Counted from the first letter of the stretch, positions 21,041 to 33,407 are shown. The stretch is DNA of 64,000 nucleotides from Megaustenia siamemsis (GCA_032433765.1 JAVIAB010000159.1:3016342-3080341); one strand, 5' to 3'. Numbers and translations are program-made. The notes: generated by a model not told the origin, from the sequence alone.

Positions 21041-23294
21041 ATTATTGAGGATATTCCGTAACAGCGTAAAGAAAGCCAAAACCTACCCAGGAGCAGATAT
21101 TAATTCTGATCACAATCCTGTAATGATTAAAATGAAAATCAAACTAAAGAGAAACAAGCAAAAATCTAATTCATCAACAAACCCACTCGACATAACAGCT
21201 TTAAATCAAAAAGATATTAAAGATACCTATACAATACAAGTAAAGAACACATACGAGAAGCTGCTAGAGGAAGGAATTGAACAATACAGAAGAGAAAATC
21301 CTGATGAAAAAGTAACAACCAAATGGCAATGCATAAAGAAAAGCATACAAAAAGCCTGCGACACCTTACCCAAAAGAGAAAAGAACAAAAAACAAAAATG
21401 GATAACTAACACCATCTTAGAAAAAATGGAAGAAAGGAGACAAGCGAAGAACACTGCCCAATACAATAAAATAGATAATGAGATACGCAAAATGTGCAAA
21501 AAGGCAAAAGAAAACTGGCTCAGCCAAAAATGTATAGAAATAGAAACTATGGAAAGCAAACAAGACCTAAGAGGAATGCACACAGAAATAAAGAGAATGA
21601 CTAATAAAAATAAAAAAGCCACAGAAGGTGGATGCATTGCAGACAAAAAAGGAAAAATGCTAACAGACAATAAGGATATCATAGATAGATGGCAGGAATA
21701 GATAACAGAACTATTTCATGATCAAAGGGACAAGAAAACAGTTATAAAATGTACATCAGGCTATAAAATCTTAAAATCTGAGGTGGAAAAAGCTATAAAA
21801 ACAATGAAAAGAGGAAAAGCAGCAGGACCTGAAAGCATACAGATAGAGATGATACAGGCACTTGAAGATTTTGGCATTGAAGTGATTACAGACATATGCA
21901 ACGACATATACCACACAGGATACAGAACCAATGAACTAAAAACATCAACTTTCATTTCATTGCCTAAAAAGAATGGTGCAGTTGAATGCAGTGACTTTAG
22001 AACAATAAGCCTAATGAGCCATGTTACAAAAATCTTGCTAAAAGTTATACAAGGAAGGATTCAGAATAAAATCAATACTGAATTAGATGAGCAGCAATTT
22101 GGATTTAGGAAAAATAGCGGGACAAAAGAAGCCATATTTTGCATGAGAACATTAATCGAAAAATACACAGAAGTAAACAAACCAATATATGCCTGCTTCA
22201 TAGACTACACCAAAGCTTTTGATAGAGTACACCACAAACAACTTATAGAATGCCTAAAAGCGATACATCTAGATGACATGGATATACGACTAATATGCAA
22301 TCTATACTGGGAGCAAACAGCAATAATAAAATATAACAAAGAATTCTCTACACCCATTGATATAAAAAGAGGAGTAAGACAAGGATGCATCCTATCACCA
22401 AGCTTGTTCAATCTATACACTGAGCAAATCTTTAAAAACATCATAGAGATGCCAGGCCTACAAATTAATGGAAAGATAATCAATAACCTAAGATATGCTG
22501 ACGATACCGTACTACTAGCAGAAAATCCTAAAGACCTACAACAATTACTTAATGAAATAAACACGATAAGCAAAAAATATGGACTAGATATGAATATCAA
22601 AAAGACTAAAACTATGATCATAAACAAAGAAAATACTCAAAACCCACAAGTGAATATCAAAATTGAAGGAATAGACCTTGAGACAGTTCAGAACTATAAC
22701 TACCTTGGACATACTATAACCAGTGATGGAAAATGTACAACTGAAATAAACAAAAGAATAGGAATGGCAAAAAGTAATTTTAATGTCATGAAGGGCATAC
22801 TAACATCAAAACAAATAACACCAGAGCTAAAACTAAGAATAGCAAAATGTTACATCTTCTCAATATTCCTATATGGTGCTGAAACATGGACATTAGACAA
22901 GAAAACAGAACAGAGAATTGAAGCCTTTGAAATGTGGATATATAGAAGAATAGGTAGAATTGGATGGAAGGAAAAGAAAACAAACGACAAAGTCTTAAAA
23001 CAACTAAAAATGAAAAGAGAACTTCTGAACACAATTAGAACAAGACAAATGCGATTCTTAGGCCATGTTAAAAGACACAACAGCCTACTGAAAGTGATCC
23101 TGGAGGGGAAAATACAAGGTAAAAGAGGCAGAGGCAGACCAAGATTAACATGGACGAGTAACATCAAAAGATGGACAAACCAACCGATGACAACCTGCAC
23201 CATCAAAGCAAGAGATAGAGCAAAATGGCGCTCCATGGTAGCCAACCTTCGTTGCGGAGACGGCACTCAATGATGATGATGATGATTATTGAGG
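21041..23294 (+). mobile_element. Near-intact 5'-truncated LINE with 10-bp TSD
   Basis: The element occupies 21051-23284 between attattgagg repeats at 21041-21050 and 23285-23294. The frame is open from the end of the endonuclease (SDHNPVMIKMK at 21105) to 23273 except one TAG at 21699-21701. RT motifs: KRGKAAGPESIQIEMI (21810), QQFGFRKNSGTKEAIF (22095), DYTKAFDRVHHKQL (22203), RGVRQGCILSPSLF (22370) and catalytic YADD (LRYADDTVLLA, 22489). The C-terminal part has GAETWTLDKKTEQRIEAFEM and GKRGRGRPRLTWTSNIKRW. It ends in (ATG)n. The endonuclease catalytic part is lost by 5' truncation. Confidence 0.93.
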
Positions 23295-23480
23295 GAAAGT
23301 TCGGAGGAATGATCAGAGAATCATTTCAGGGGAAGAGGTATGTTTACAACACTCGGACAAAATTACAATTAATCAATAACAGAAAGAACAAACAAAGAAC
23401 AATAGACAGCCCGACCATACTCCTCGACACAGAGTCTTGCCACGAGAAACAAACGCTAGAGAACACGGCTAACTAAGCAA
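23295..23480 (-). mobile_element. SINE-like repeat copy (right flank of LINE)
   Basis: Together with 20998-21050 this forms one copy of a repeat also present at 23685-23910 and, cut by the window edge, at 63885-64000. The LINE sits inside it. The tRNA-like B box is degraded in this copy. Confidence 0.5.
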
Positions 23481-23684
23481 CCTAAAAAAGTTAGCTATAG
23501 TTGGCGATGTCTTTCACACATGTGTACTATAATATAGGGCTACGGATACAATTTGAGAATAAATTGTGTATCTGTATTGTCCAATTAAGGCAAATATCTC
23601 CCGGATAGAGAAGGGCTGAATACTTGAGTTGCAGATAAACAGTTATAGGACGAAACAGCACGAATAGTAGTTTCCAGTGGTTTA
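23481..23684. other. Unassigned stretch
   Basis: No feature is recognised. Confidence 0.2.
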
Positions 23685-23910
23685 TACTGGAGACAAATAA
23701 TAATAAATGAATATCATTATGGAAACTTCCGAGGCGATAGATCAGTGAATGATTTCAGGAGAGATGTATGTTTACAGCACTCGGAAAAAGGTCACAAACA
23801 ATCAACAAACAGAAAAAAAACAAAGAACAATAAACAGCCCGAAACAGAATCGAACCAGTACTTCTCGGCACAGCGCCTTGCCACAAGATACAAACGCTAG
23901 AGCACAAAAA
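23685..23910 (-). mobile_element. tRNA-derived SINE-like repeat copy
   Basis: On the minus strand, ctctagcgtttgtatcttgt precedes a B box ggttcgattctg (about 23843-23854). A body with gtttattgttctttg and ccgagtgctgtaaacataca follows. It is the uninterrupted counterpart of the copy that received the LINE at 21041. Confidence 0.55.
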
Positions 23911-24185
23911 TAATGATGAAAGCAGACTTTTGTTTTCGTGTGTCATAAACATAACTTTCCATGAAACGATTCACACGTTTACCGGACATGACTGCGGACC
24001 GAAACATTAAATAGCTACAGTAAATCTCTGCCAACTTTGACCTCATGACCTCTTCTTGAACTGGTTCGGGCTACGACCTGGACTAGATAAGTTGGATATT
24101 GCCTGGGTCAGTCATGGGTTTTCAACCATTTGGCGACCAGGTGTCTCACCCTGATCTTTTTTCCCCGAGTTTCCTCTCTTTATAC
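23911..24185. other. Unassigned stretch
   Basis: No feature is recognised. Confidence 0.2.
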
Positions 24186-24312
24186 TCAACTGACGGTCAG
24201 AGGCCACAGAAATAGGTTTTCTCAGAAGAATAGTGAGTTTCCTGGAAAGCTAAAAAGACGATTGAAAACATTCACAAAGAGACCAACACAAAAAGTGAGT
24301 TCCTAAAAATGT
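24186..24312 (+). mobile_element. LINE fragment
   Basis: cagaggccacagaaataggt, then ttctcagaagaatagtgagt, match the RT-distal module at 2556-2670 and 32650-32770. A short relic. Confidence 0.5.
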
Positions 24313-24436
24313 ATTGCTTGAGTCTACATTACACCTCACCACTTGCTCTTTGGTACCAGTTTTACCGCATCACTGCAGTTATATATTCACAAATTAGAAA
24401 AAAAAATATTCATTCATTGGGTGACGTCTCCACATC

Positions 24437-26412
24437 GAAGGTTGGCTACATGGAGCGCCATTCATTCAATAGTTGCCGTCTCCACATCGAAGGGTGGCTA
24501 CCATGGAGCGTCATTCATTCATTGGGTACCGTCTCTACATCGAAGGTTGGCTACCATGGAGCGTCATTCATTCATTGGGTACCGTCCCTACATAGAAGGT
24601 TGGCTACCATGGAGCGTCATTCATTCATTGGGTACCGTCTCTACATAGAAGGTTGGCTACCATGGAGCGTCATTCATTCATTGGGTACCGTCTCTACATA
24701 GAAGGTTGGCTACCATGGAGCGTCATTCATTCATTGGGTACCGTCCCTACATCGAAGGGTGGCTACCATGGAGCGTCATTCATTCATTGGGTACCGTCTC
24801 TACATAGAAGGTTGGCTACCATGGAGCGTCATCCATTCATTGGGTACCGTCCCTACATCGAAGGGTGGCTACCATGGAGCGTCATCCATTCATTGGGTAC
24901 CGTCCCTACATCGAAGGTTGGCTACCATGGAGCGTCATTCATTCATTGGGTACCGTCTCTACATAGAAGGTTGGCTACCATGGAGCGTCATTCATTCATT
25001 GGGTACCGTCCCTACATAGAAGGTTGGCTACCATGGAGCGTCATCCATTCATTGGGTACCGTCCCTACATCGAAGGGTGGCTACCATGGAGCGTCATTCA
25101 TTCATTGGGTACCGTCTCTACATAGAAGGTCGGCTACCACGGAGCGTCATTCATTCATTGGGTACCGTCTCTACATCGAAGGGTGGCTACCATGGAGCGT
25201 CATTCATTCATTGGGTACCGTCTCTACATCGAAGGTTGGCTACCATGGAGCGTCATTCATTCATTGGGTACCGTCCTTACATCGAAGGTTGGCTACCATG
25301 GAGCGTCATTCATTCATTGGGTACCGTCCCTACATCGAAGGTTGGCTACCATGGAGCGTCATTCATTCATTGGGTACCGTCTCTACATCGAAGGTTGGCT
25401 ACCATGGAGCGTCATTCATTCATTGGGTACCGTCCCTACATCGAAGGTTGACTACCATGGAGCGTCATTCATTCATTGGGTACCGTCCCTACATCGAAGG
25501 TTTGCTACCATGGAGCGTCATTCATTCATTGGGTACCGTCCCTACATCGAAGGTTTGCTACCATGGAGCGTCATTCATTCATTGGGTACCGTCCCTACAT
25601 CGAAGGTTGGCTACCATGGAGCGTCATTCATTCATTGGGTACCGTCCCTACATCGAAGGTTGGCTACCATGGAGCGTCATTCATTCATTGGGTACCGTCC
25701 CTACATCGAAGGTTTGCTACCATGGAGCGTCATTCATTCATTGGGTACCGTCCCTACATCGAAGGTTTGCTACCATGGAGCGTCATTCATTCATTGGGTA
25801 CCGTCTCTACATCGAAGGTTGGCTACCATGGAGCGTCATTCATTCATTGGGTACCGTCCCTACATCGAAGGTTGACTACCATGGAGCGTCATTCATTCAT
25901 TGGGTACCGTCCCTACATCGAAGGTTGGCTACCATGGAGCGTCATTCATTCATTGGGTACCGTCCCTACATCGAAGGTTGGCTACCATGGAGCGTCATTC
26001 ATTCATTGGGTACCGTCTCTACATTGAAGGTTGGCTACCATGGAGCGTCATTCATTCATTGGGTACCGTCTCTACATTGAAGGTTGGCTACCATATAGCG
26101 TCATTCATTCATTGGGTACCGTCCCTACTTCGAAGGTTGGCTACCATGGAGCGTCATTCATTCATTGGGTACCGTCCCTACATCGAAGGTTGGCTACCAT
26201 GGAGCGTCATTCATTCATTGGGTACCGTCCCTACATCGAAGGGTGGCTACCATGGAGCGTCATTCATTCATTGGGTACCGTCCTACATCGAAGGTTGGCT
26301 ACCACATGGAGCGTCATTCATTCATTGGGTACCGTCTTTACATCGAAGGTTGGCTACCATGGAGCGTCATTCATTCATTGGGTACCGTCCCTACATCGAA
26401 GGTTGGCTACCA
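24437..26412. repeat. 53-bp satellite of ~37 units
   Basis: Units read atggagcgtcattcattcat tgggtaccgtctctacatcg aaggttggctacc, with recurring variants (c/t in 'gtccctac', g/t in 'aaggt/gtgg'). The reverse complement of one unit is the terminal segment of the 21-23 kb LINE type (cgctccatggtagccaacct tcg...gacgg) followed by an AATG tail. The array ends exactly where LINE coding sequence begins at 26413. All open frames through it are artefacts of a stop-free unit. Confidence 0.95.
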
Positions 26413-26575
26413 TGAAGCGCCATTTTACTTTGTCTCTTGTCTTGATAATGCACGCAGTCATAGGTTCACCTGTCCACCTTTTGATGTTATCGGTCCACTT
26501 TAGTTTTGGTCTTCCTCTGCCTCGTCAGTATTGTACCTTCTCTTCCAAAATGAATTTTAGGACTATATCTTTTCA
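26413..26575 (-). mobile_element. LINE 3' end feeding the 53-bp satellite
   Basis: The minus strand matches 23085-23235 of the near-intact LINE (the segment encoding GRGRPRLTW..NIKRW and TTCTIKARDR). Its 3' terminus lies at the satellite side, so the array is the direct continuation of this LINE end. Confidence 0.8.
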
Positions 26576-26935
26576 TAGATGGTTTGGTCGCGTAGTAAGA
26601 ACAAGTCAGAAAGACCAAAACACAACGAGCCTTTAAAACTTTGCTAGAACACCAGACTCAAGGGTCAACCATGAAAAATATGAATTGATGGAATATTAGA
26701 AACAATAGGAAGCACAACAGCAGGAGATGCCAATAGACGAGCAAAAGATAGATTGTTGGAATACTAGAAAAACTAGGAAATATAACAGCAGGAGATGCCA
26801 ACAGAAGAGCAAAAGATAGATTATTGGAATGCTAGAAAAACTACGAAATATAACAGCAGGAGATGCCAACAGAAGAGCAAACAACGGCAAACTATATATT
26901 CCAATGACAGTGAAACGTATATGAGGTAGGAACGA
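26576..26935 (+). mobile_element. LINE 3' end with triplicated 63-bp segment
   Basis: ttggtcgcgtagtaagaaca and ccaaaacacaacgagccttt correspond to the WYGHV..QNTTQRAF tail of the element at 20736-21012. A segment encoding the NITAGDANRRAKDR-like end is repeated three times in tandem (about 26690-26885). Confidence 0.65.
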
Positions 26936-26954
26936 AGAATTATTTATTAATTGC

Positions 26955-27515
26955 AGCTACGGATATTTGATGAAACTATTATATTCTAATATAACCATGG
27001 ATCCAGTTATTTGATGAAACTATTATCTTTTATTCTATACATGGATCAGGTTATTTGATGAAACTATTATCTTCTATTGTATCCACGGATCCAGTTATTT
27101 GATGAAACTATTATCTTCTATTGTATCCACGGATCCAGTTATTTGATGAAACTAGTATATTCTATTCTATCCGTGGATCCAGTTATTTGATGAAACTATT
27201 CTATTCTATTATATTCTATCCATGGATCCAGTTATTTGATTAAACTATTATATTCTATCCATGGATCCAGTTATTTGATTAAACTATTCTATTCTATCCA
27301 TGGATCCAGTTATTTGATTAAACTATTCTATTCTATCCATGGATCCAGTTATTTGATTAAACTATTATATTCTATCCATGGATCCAGTTATTTGATTAAA
27401 CTATTATATTCTATCCATGGATCCAGTTATTTGATTAAACTATTCTATTCTATCCATGGATCCAGTTATTTGATTAAACTATTATATTCTATTCTATCCA
27501 TGGATCCAGTTTCGC
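26955..27515. repeat. ~40-bp minisatellite (ttatttgatgaaactatt unit)
   Basis: About thirteen units of gttatttgatgaaactatta with ttctatccatggatcca. The earlier copies have 'gatgaaac' and the later ones 'gattaaac', showing directional spread of a variant. Confidence 0.92.
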
Positions 27516-27660
27516 TGTAGTCATGAATTCCCCATTTCCGCTCCACCACTTGCAATAGCAATTCCCAAAATGCATCGGTAAATTATGTTGACAAGGTCAC
27601 TCCCAAGGCCACGGTAGCCACCCGAGATGATCAACACACTATCTGAAACGTGATTGTTCT

Positions 27661-28100
27661 GTCACGGTCTATTCTATTCTATTCTATTCTATTCTACTCT
27701 ATTCTACTCTATTCTATTCTATTCTATTCTACTCTATTCTATCCTATTCTATTCTACTCTATTCTTTTCTATTCTATTCTACTCTATTCTACTCTATCCT
27801 ATTCTATTCTATTCTATTCTATTCTATTCTATTCTATTCTATTCTACTCTATTCTATTCTATTCTACTCTACTCTACTCTATTCTATTCTATCCTATTCT
27901 ATTCTATTCTATTCTATTCTATCCTATTCTATCCTATTCTATCCTATTCTATTCTATTCTATTCTATCCTATCCTATTCTATTCTATTCTATCCTATTCT
28001 ATTCTATTCTATTCTACTCTATTCTATTCTATTCTATCTTATTCTATTCTATCCTATTCTTTTATATTCTACTCTATTCTATTCTATTCTATTCTATTCA
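27661..28100. repeat. (ATTCT)n pentanucleotide tract
   Basis: About 440 bp of attct/actct/atcct pentamers. The unit already occurs as a seed ('attctattct') in the preceding minisatellite. Confidence 0.96.
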
Positions 28101-28224
28101 TCGAATCAGTTTCACTGCAGTCGAGATATCCCCATATCCGCTCCACGGACCGCCTCAGCATTTCTCGAAGAGACTGATTATTCGAGTAAGGTGTTGATTA
28201 TAAATGCAGCTGCTTCTCCAACTG

Positions 28225-28325
28225 AGCACTCGATAAACGTGATCCCTTTTCCCACTGAGCACTCGATAAACGTGGTCCCTTCTCCCACTGAGCACTCGAT
28301 AAACGTGATCACTTTTCCACCTTTT
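28225..28325. repeat. Three 33-bp tandem units
   Basis: actgagcactcgataaacgt repeated three times with small changes. Confidence 0.8.
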
Positions 28326-28419
28326 GACTCCTCAATCTCTAAACATAAACATTATTGTCCCACCCATTCTCCTCCTTTTCTCTTAAGGAATTAAGAACAA
28401 GCATAGCGATATCCTCTTT

Positions 28420-28860
28420 GTCGAAAGTAAGGTCACACTCAATGCCGGAGCTGCTAATGAGCTTATTAGCTATTTCATTGCCGTGTACACCAGCACGCCT
28501 GGACAGTACATCAGGTTAACGTGCTCACTGTAGAGCCATCCAAGAGCTGTACTCCTGTCGCAGACACTGTCTGTCAATCTTTTGTAGCAAACTTTGCGAG
28601 TCAGTCACCAAAGCTGCGTGATCCACGTTCTGTGTAACCAACCATGTTATCGCCGCCGGTGCTGCTTCTATCTCCATTCTCGTACTGGACTTTGTAATGC
28701 CACACTCGCCAGATTCCCTGGCCACTTCTCTGCCATGTTGGTGTGCCACAAAGCCCCAACCGCTGCGCTGTACGCGGGATACAAATCCATCCGTATAGAT
28801 TATCGAATCCTGTGGATGCCACAATTACACAAGTTGAAAACCTCTGCTCACGTCGGCTAC
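28420..28860 (-). pseudogene. LINE-type RNase H domain fragment
   Basis: The minus strand reads IIYTDGFVSRVQRSGWGFV, then SSTRMEIEAAPAAITWL, ALVTDSQSLLQKID and, after the frame break, LMYCPG. The TDG, E (RMEIEA) and DSQS segments are the catalytic acidic positions of RNase H, as found at the end of pol in I-, Jockey- or Tad-like LINEs. Small frameshifts break it. This is a different LINE lineage from the others in the window. Confidence 0.7.
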
Positions 28861-29084
28861 TGGATATTTTTTTCATATACCCAGAATCCCCCTAGCCCAA
28901 AATAACTATGATTGTATTATCCCTATTTTATGTGTTTAGTTAAAGGTTACCCGTGCCTGTACCGTCACACCCATCGTTCAACGACTGGAAGATAAACTAC
29001 TGTTCGTTTCACTATCATGGTGAATCAGAAATAAACTAAACATCAGCCACGCCTCGTGGAGGTACTAAATATCTCTTTCATTCT

Positions 29085-29290
29085 GCCGTTCATCAGAAAA
29101 CCCGGAGGAACTCATAAAAGCCTCTTCGTCATCCGTCCTTAAAAGGACATTATGTAGGCGTAGATGTGCAGTTTTGTGATTTATTTGCGTCTTTCGGTCC
29201 AATACATCCGAACTTAGCAGATTTTTAGTAATAGGTTGCCTTCCCTCTTCGATCCTTACTCGCTTGGCCAGACTTGACTGGTTATTCTGC
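29085..29290. repeat. Dispersed repeat copy
   Basis: tcgtcatccgtccttaaaag and neighbours also occur at 34430-34545 (tcatccgcccttaaaaggac). The copy at 34393-34545 is a discrete insertion, so this is a mobile, probably SINE-like, sequence. Confidence 0.5.
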
Positions 29291-29394
29291 TCCAGGGGCA
29301 CTGCTAAGAGTTACAATTTTTTTTCTTTTTTTTAGCGAGATGAGACAAAATTTGAAGACATCTTATTAGTGACCGTAACTTTCCTATGAAACTC

Positions 29395-29985
29395 AACAGA
29401 ATAATGATGATGGTACCTCAGATGGTAGATGTACAACAGAGGTAAGACGCAGAATGACTTAGGAAAAAGCAGCTTTCAAAAATAAAAAAAAAACGAAGAA
29501 GATACTGTGCAATCCATTTTTGACAATAGAAACAACAACAAAGAGTTCTTAAATGTTATGTACAGTCAGTCTTACCATATGGATGTGATTCATGGACAAT
29601 AATACAACAGACAGGAAAATAACTGCAGGTTGTAGAAATGTGGTTTTTACAGAAGAATGTTGAGAACACAATGGACAGCTAAAAAGAGTAATGAAAACGT
29701 TATGAAAGACGTCAAAGCAAAAAGAGAGCTAATTTCCAATATTAGGAAGAAACAATCATCATTTTATGGCCATGTGATGAGAAGGTAACAGCTGAAATCT
29801 ATTGTGATAACTGGGAAACTTGAGGGACAAACCGATAGAGGGAAGCAAAGCGAAAAGATACCAGACAGCTTAAGAGAATGGTTTGGCAGGAGATCAACAA
29901 CAGAAATGATACATAACTGTCAAGATCGAAAGTTGAGGAGAGACCTGACCACCTACGTCAGCAGGCACATTACTTGATGATGATG
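29395..29985 (+). mobile_element. LINE 3'-end fragment with (TGA)n tail
   Basis: Degraded RT-distal coding pieces (EHNGQLKRVMKT, a degraded HHF-x-HVMRR-like segment, a DRKLRRDLTTYVS-like segment) end in tacttgatgatgatga. The terminus is the same as in the 114-bp insertion at 9022-9135. Confidence 0.6.
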
Positions 29986-30104
29986 AATGGAAATGTGGTC
30001 AGCAGAGCCATAGGCCACCTCAATTTTACGAGGAAGCTTCCGATACACATTTTCAGATCTACTGCGAAACCTGGAAGTCACGCCGGTTTGTAAGAACATA
30101 TTAT

Positions 30105-32523
30105 TTCATGAGACTCATTCCTTTCTTTGAACCAACTCTCTTTCAAACATTTCTCATTCCTTTCTTTGAACCAACTCTCTTTCAAACATTTCTCATTCCT
30201 TTCTTTGAACCAACTCTCTTTCAAACATTTCTCATTCCTTTCTTTGAACCAACTTTCTTTCAAACATTTCTCATTCCTTTCTTTCAACTAACTCTCTTTC
30301 AAACATATTTCATTCCCTTCTTTGAACCAACTCTCTTTCAAACATATTTCATTCTCTTCTTTGAACCAACTCTCTTTCAAACATTTCTAATTCCTTTCTC
30401 AGAACCAACTCTCTTTCAAACATTTCTCATTCGTTTCTCAGAACCAACTCTCTTTCAAACATTTCTAATTCCTTTCTCAGAACCAACTCTCTTTCAAACA
30501 TTTCTCATTCGTTTCTCAGAACCAACTCTCTTTCAAACATTTCTAATTCCTTTCTCAGAACCAACTTTCTTTCAAACATTTCTCATTCCTTTCTTTCAAC
30601 TAACTCTCTTTCAAAAATATTTCATTCCCTTCTTTGAACCAACTCTCTTTCAAACATTTCTAACTCCTTTCTCAGAACCAACTCTCTTTCAAACATTTCT
30701 CATTCCTTTCTCAGAACCAACTCTCTTTCAAACATTTCTAATTCCTTTCTCAGAACCAACTCTCTTTCAAACATTTCTCATTCCTTTCTTTGAACCAACT
30801 CTCTTTCAAACATTTCTCATTTCTTTCTTTGAACCAACTTTCTTTCAAACATTTCTCATTCCTTTCTTTGAACCCACTCTCTTTCAAACATTTCTCATTC
30901 CTTTCTTTGAACCAACTTTCTTTCAAACATTTCTCATTCCTTTCTTTGAACCAACTTTCTTTCAAACATTTCTCATTCCTTTCTTTGAACTAACTCTCTT
31001 TCAAACAATTTTCATTCCCTTCTTTGAAACCAACTCTCTTTCAAACATGTCTCATTCGTTTCTCAGAACCAACTCTCTTTCAAACATTTCTCATTCCTTT
31101 CTTTGAACCAACTCTCTTTCAAACAATTCTCATTCCTTTCTTTCAACTAACTCTCTTTCAAACATTTCTCATTCCTTTCTTTCAACTAACTCTCTTTCAA
31201 ACATTTCTCATTCCTTTCTTTGAACCAACTCTCTTTCAAACAATTCTCATTCCTTTCTTTCAACCAACTCTCTTTCAAACAATTCTCATTCCTTTCTTTC
31301 AACCAACTCTCTTTCAAACATTTCTCATTCCTTTCTTTCAACTAACTCTCTTTCAAACAATTCTCATTCCTTTCTTTCAACTAACTCTCTTTCAAACATT
31401 TCTCATTCCTTTCTTTCAACCAACTCTCTTTCAAACATTTCTCATTCCTTTCTTTCAACCAACTCTCTTTCAAACATTTCTCATTCGTTTCTCAGAACCA
31501 ACTCTCTTTAAAACATTTCTCATTCCTTTCTTTGAACCAACTCTCTTTCAAACATTTCTCATTCCTTTCTTTGAACCAACTTTCTTTCAAACATTTCTCA
31601 TTCCTTTCTTTGAACCAACTTTCTTTCAAACATTTCTCATTCCTTTCTTTGAACTAACTCTCTTTCAAACAATTTTCATTCCCTTCTTTGAACCAACTCT
31701 CTTTCAAACATGTCTCATTCGTTTCTCAGAACCAACTCTCTTTCAAACATTTCTCATTCCTTTCTTTGAACCAACTCTCTTTCAAACAATTCTCATTCCT
31801 TTCTTTCAACTAACTCTCTTTCAAACATTTCTCATTCCTTTCTTTCAACTAACTCTCTTTCAAACATTTCTCATTCCTTTCTTTCAACCAACTCTCTTTC
31901 AAACAATTCTCATTCCTTTCTTTCAACCAACTCTCTTTCAAACAATTCTCATTCCTTTCTTTCAACCAACTCTCTTTCAAACATTTCTCATTCCTTTCTT
32001 TCAACTAACTCTCTTTCAAACAATTCTCATTCCTTTCTTTCAACTAACTCTCTTTCAAACATTTCTCATTCCTTTCTTTCAACCAACTCTCTTTCAAACA
32101 TTTCTCATTCCTTTCTTTCAACCAACTCTCTTTCAAACATTTCTCATTCGTTTCTCAGAACCAACTCTCTTTAAAACATTTCTCATTCCTTTCTTTGAAC
32201 CAACTCTCTTTCAAACATTTCTCATTCCTTTCTTTGAACCAACTCTCTTTCAAACATTTCTCATTCCTTTCTTTGAACCAACTCTCTTTCAAACATTTCT
32301 CATTCCTTTCTTTGAACCAACTCTCTTTCAAACATTTCTCATTCCTTTCTTTGAACCAACTCTCTTTCAAACATTTCTCATTCCTTTCTTTGAACCAACT
32401 CTCTTTCAAACATTTCTCATTCCTTTCTTTGAACCAACTCTCTTTCAAACATTTCTCATTCCTTTCTTTGAACCAACTCTCTTTCAAACATTTCTCATTC
32501 CTTTCTTTGAACCAACTCTCAGA
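30105..32523. repeat. 39-bp minisatellite with 17-unit higher-order repeat
   Basis: About 62 units of ctctctttcaaacatttctc with attcctttctttgaaccaa. The block beginning with the variant 'acatgtctcattcg' at 31045 recurs at 31708, 663 bp away (17 x 39), with the same order of variants. Thirty-nine is divisible by three, so a frame of ~500 codons runs through it; I do not regard it as a gene. Confidence 0.95.
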
Positions 32524-32589
32524 AAACAGGAAGTGTCTTGTGCAACAAGTCTATGTCAATAGAAGTGAGAAAGGGAGCTCATAGGTGCT

Positions 32590-33020
32590 ACATAAAGCCA
32601 ATTCTGACATATAGAAGCGAATAATGGACCATACACAAACAAATGAAAAGACGATTAGATACCACAGAGATGGAATTTCTCAGAAGAATGTTGAGAGTTC
32701 CCTAGACATCTAAAAAGACTAATGAGGAAATTCTCAAAAAGGCCAACACAAAAAGCGGAGTTCCTAAAAACATGAGAAAGAAATTATCAACATTTTTTTC
32801 AGGCACATCATGAGAAGATAAATGTTGGATTACCTAGTTACAACTGGAAAAATACAGGGAAATAGAGATTGCGGACGACAAAGAGAGATCTTTGATAGCT
32901 TGATGTCATGGCATTGAAAACAGTCAACGAAAGAATTGATACGATGTTCTGTGAATAGAAAATTCTGGAAGAACTCGGTCGCTTGCGTCAACCGGTATGG
33001 CACATGATGATGATGCTTAA
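32590..33020 (+). mobile_element. LINE 3'-end fragment with (ATG)n tail
   Basis: The same module as 2521-2912: agattgcggacgacaaagag, gatgtcatggcat, and caaccggtatggcacatgat gatgatg. It lies immediately 3' of the 39-bp array. Confidence 0.6.
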
Positions 33021-33179
33021 TTTAGTGACCATGTTTGTCCGTCAATACATTAAAATTAGAAAATTACAGACTTTAATAGACTCGTTTTGTTGAAATTGTT
33101 GGTATTTCTTCTGAATATAAGTCCCCGAATATTTAAAGTAGGACAAATGCTCTCTGAAACTAAAGGTTTTACGGTATCC

Positions 33180-33407
33180 ACCGGCCATTGTTTGAACTGA
33201 GTTTTGCCAACCTGGCAGTTTTGTTTGGCCGGTAAGAGAAGCTCAACGGGTCTAGCTGTTTCTAGCGACCTCAGTTCCGACCACAGTTCCTGGTGATCTC
33301 AGTTCCTAGCGACCTCAGTTCCTAGCGACCTCATTTTTTTCGTGCGCTCTCTTCCTCCAGTTGTTACTGTGGTAGAGCGGATCGTGTCCAACCCGATTTT
33401 GTGCAAA
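33180..33407 (+). promoter_or_regulatory. Likely promoter/5' UTR region of the GST gene
   Basis: Less AT-rich than its surroundings, with three near-identical cagttcctagcgacctca-type units (33260-33330). A pyrimidine-rich ctctcttcctccag at about 33347-33360 could be an initiator or a 5'-UTR splice acceptor. No TATA box is evident. Transcription start not determined. Confidence 0.3.

Noticed and set aside
24653..26080. A 475-codon frame of repeating MERHSFIG..LHRRLAT-like text
   Set aside because: It is the stop-free 53-bp satellite. The unit is not a multiple of three and all three frames are open; the sequence derives from the antisense strand of a LINE end.
30108..32562. Frames of 332 and 512 codons (LFQTFLIPFFEPT repeats)
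   Set aside because: A 39-bp minisatellite divisible by three; the opposite strand is also open, and there is no start context, signal peptide or flanking exon.
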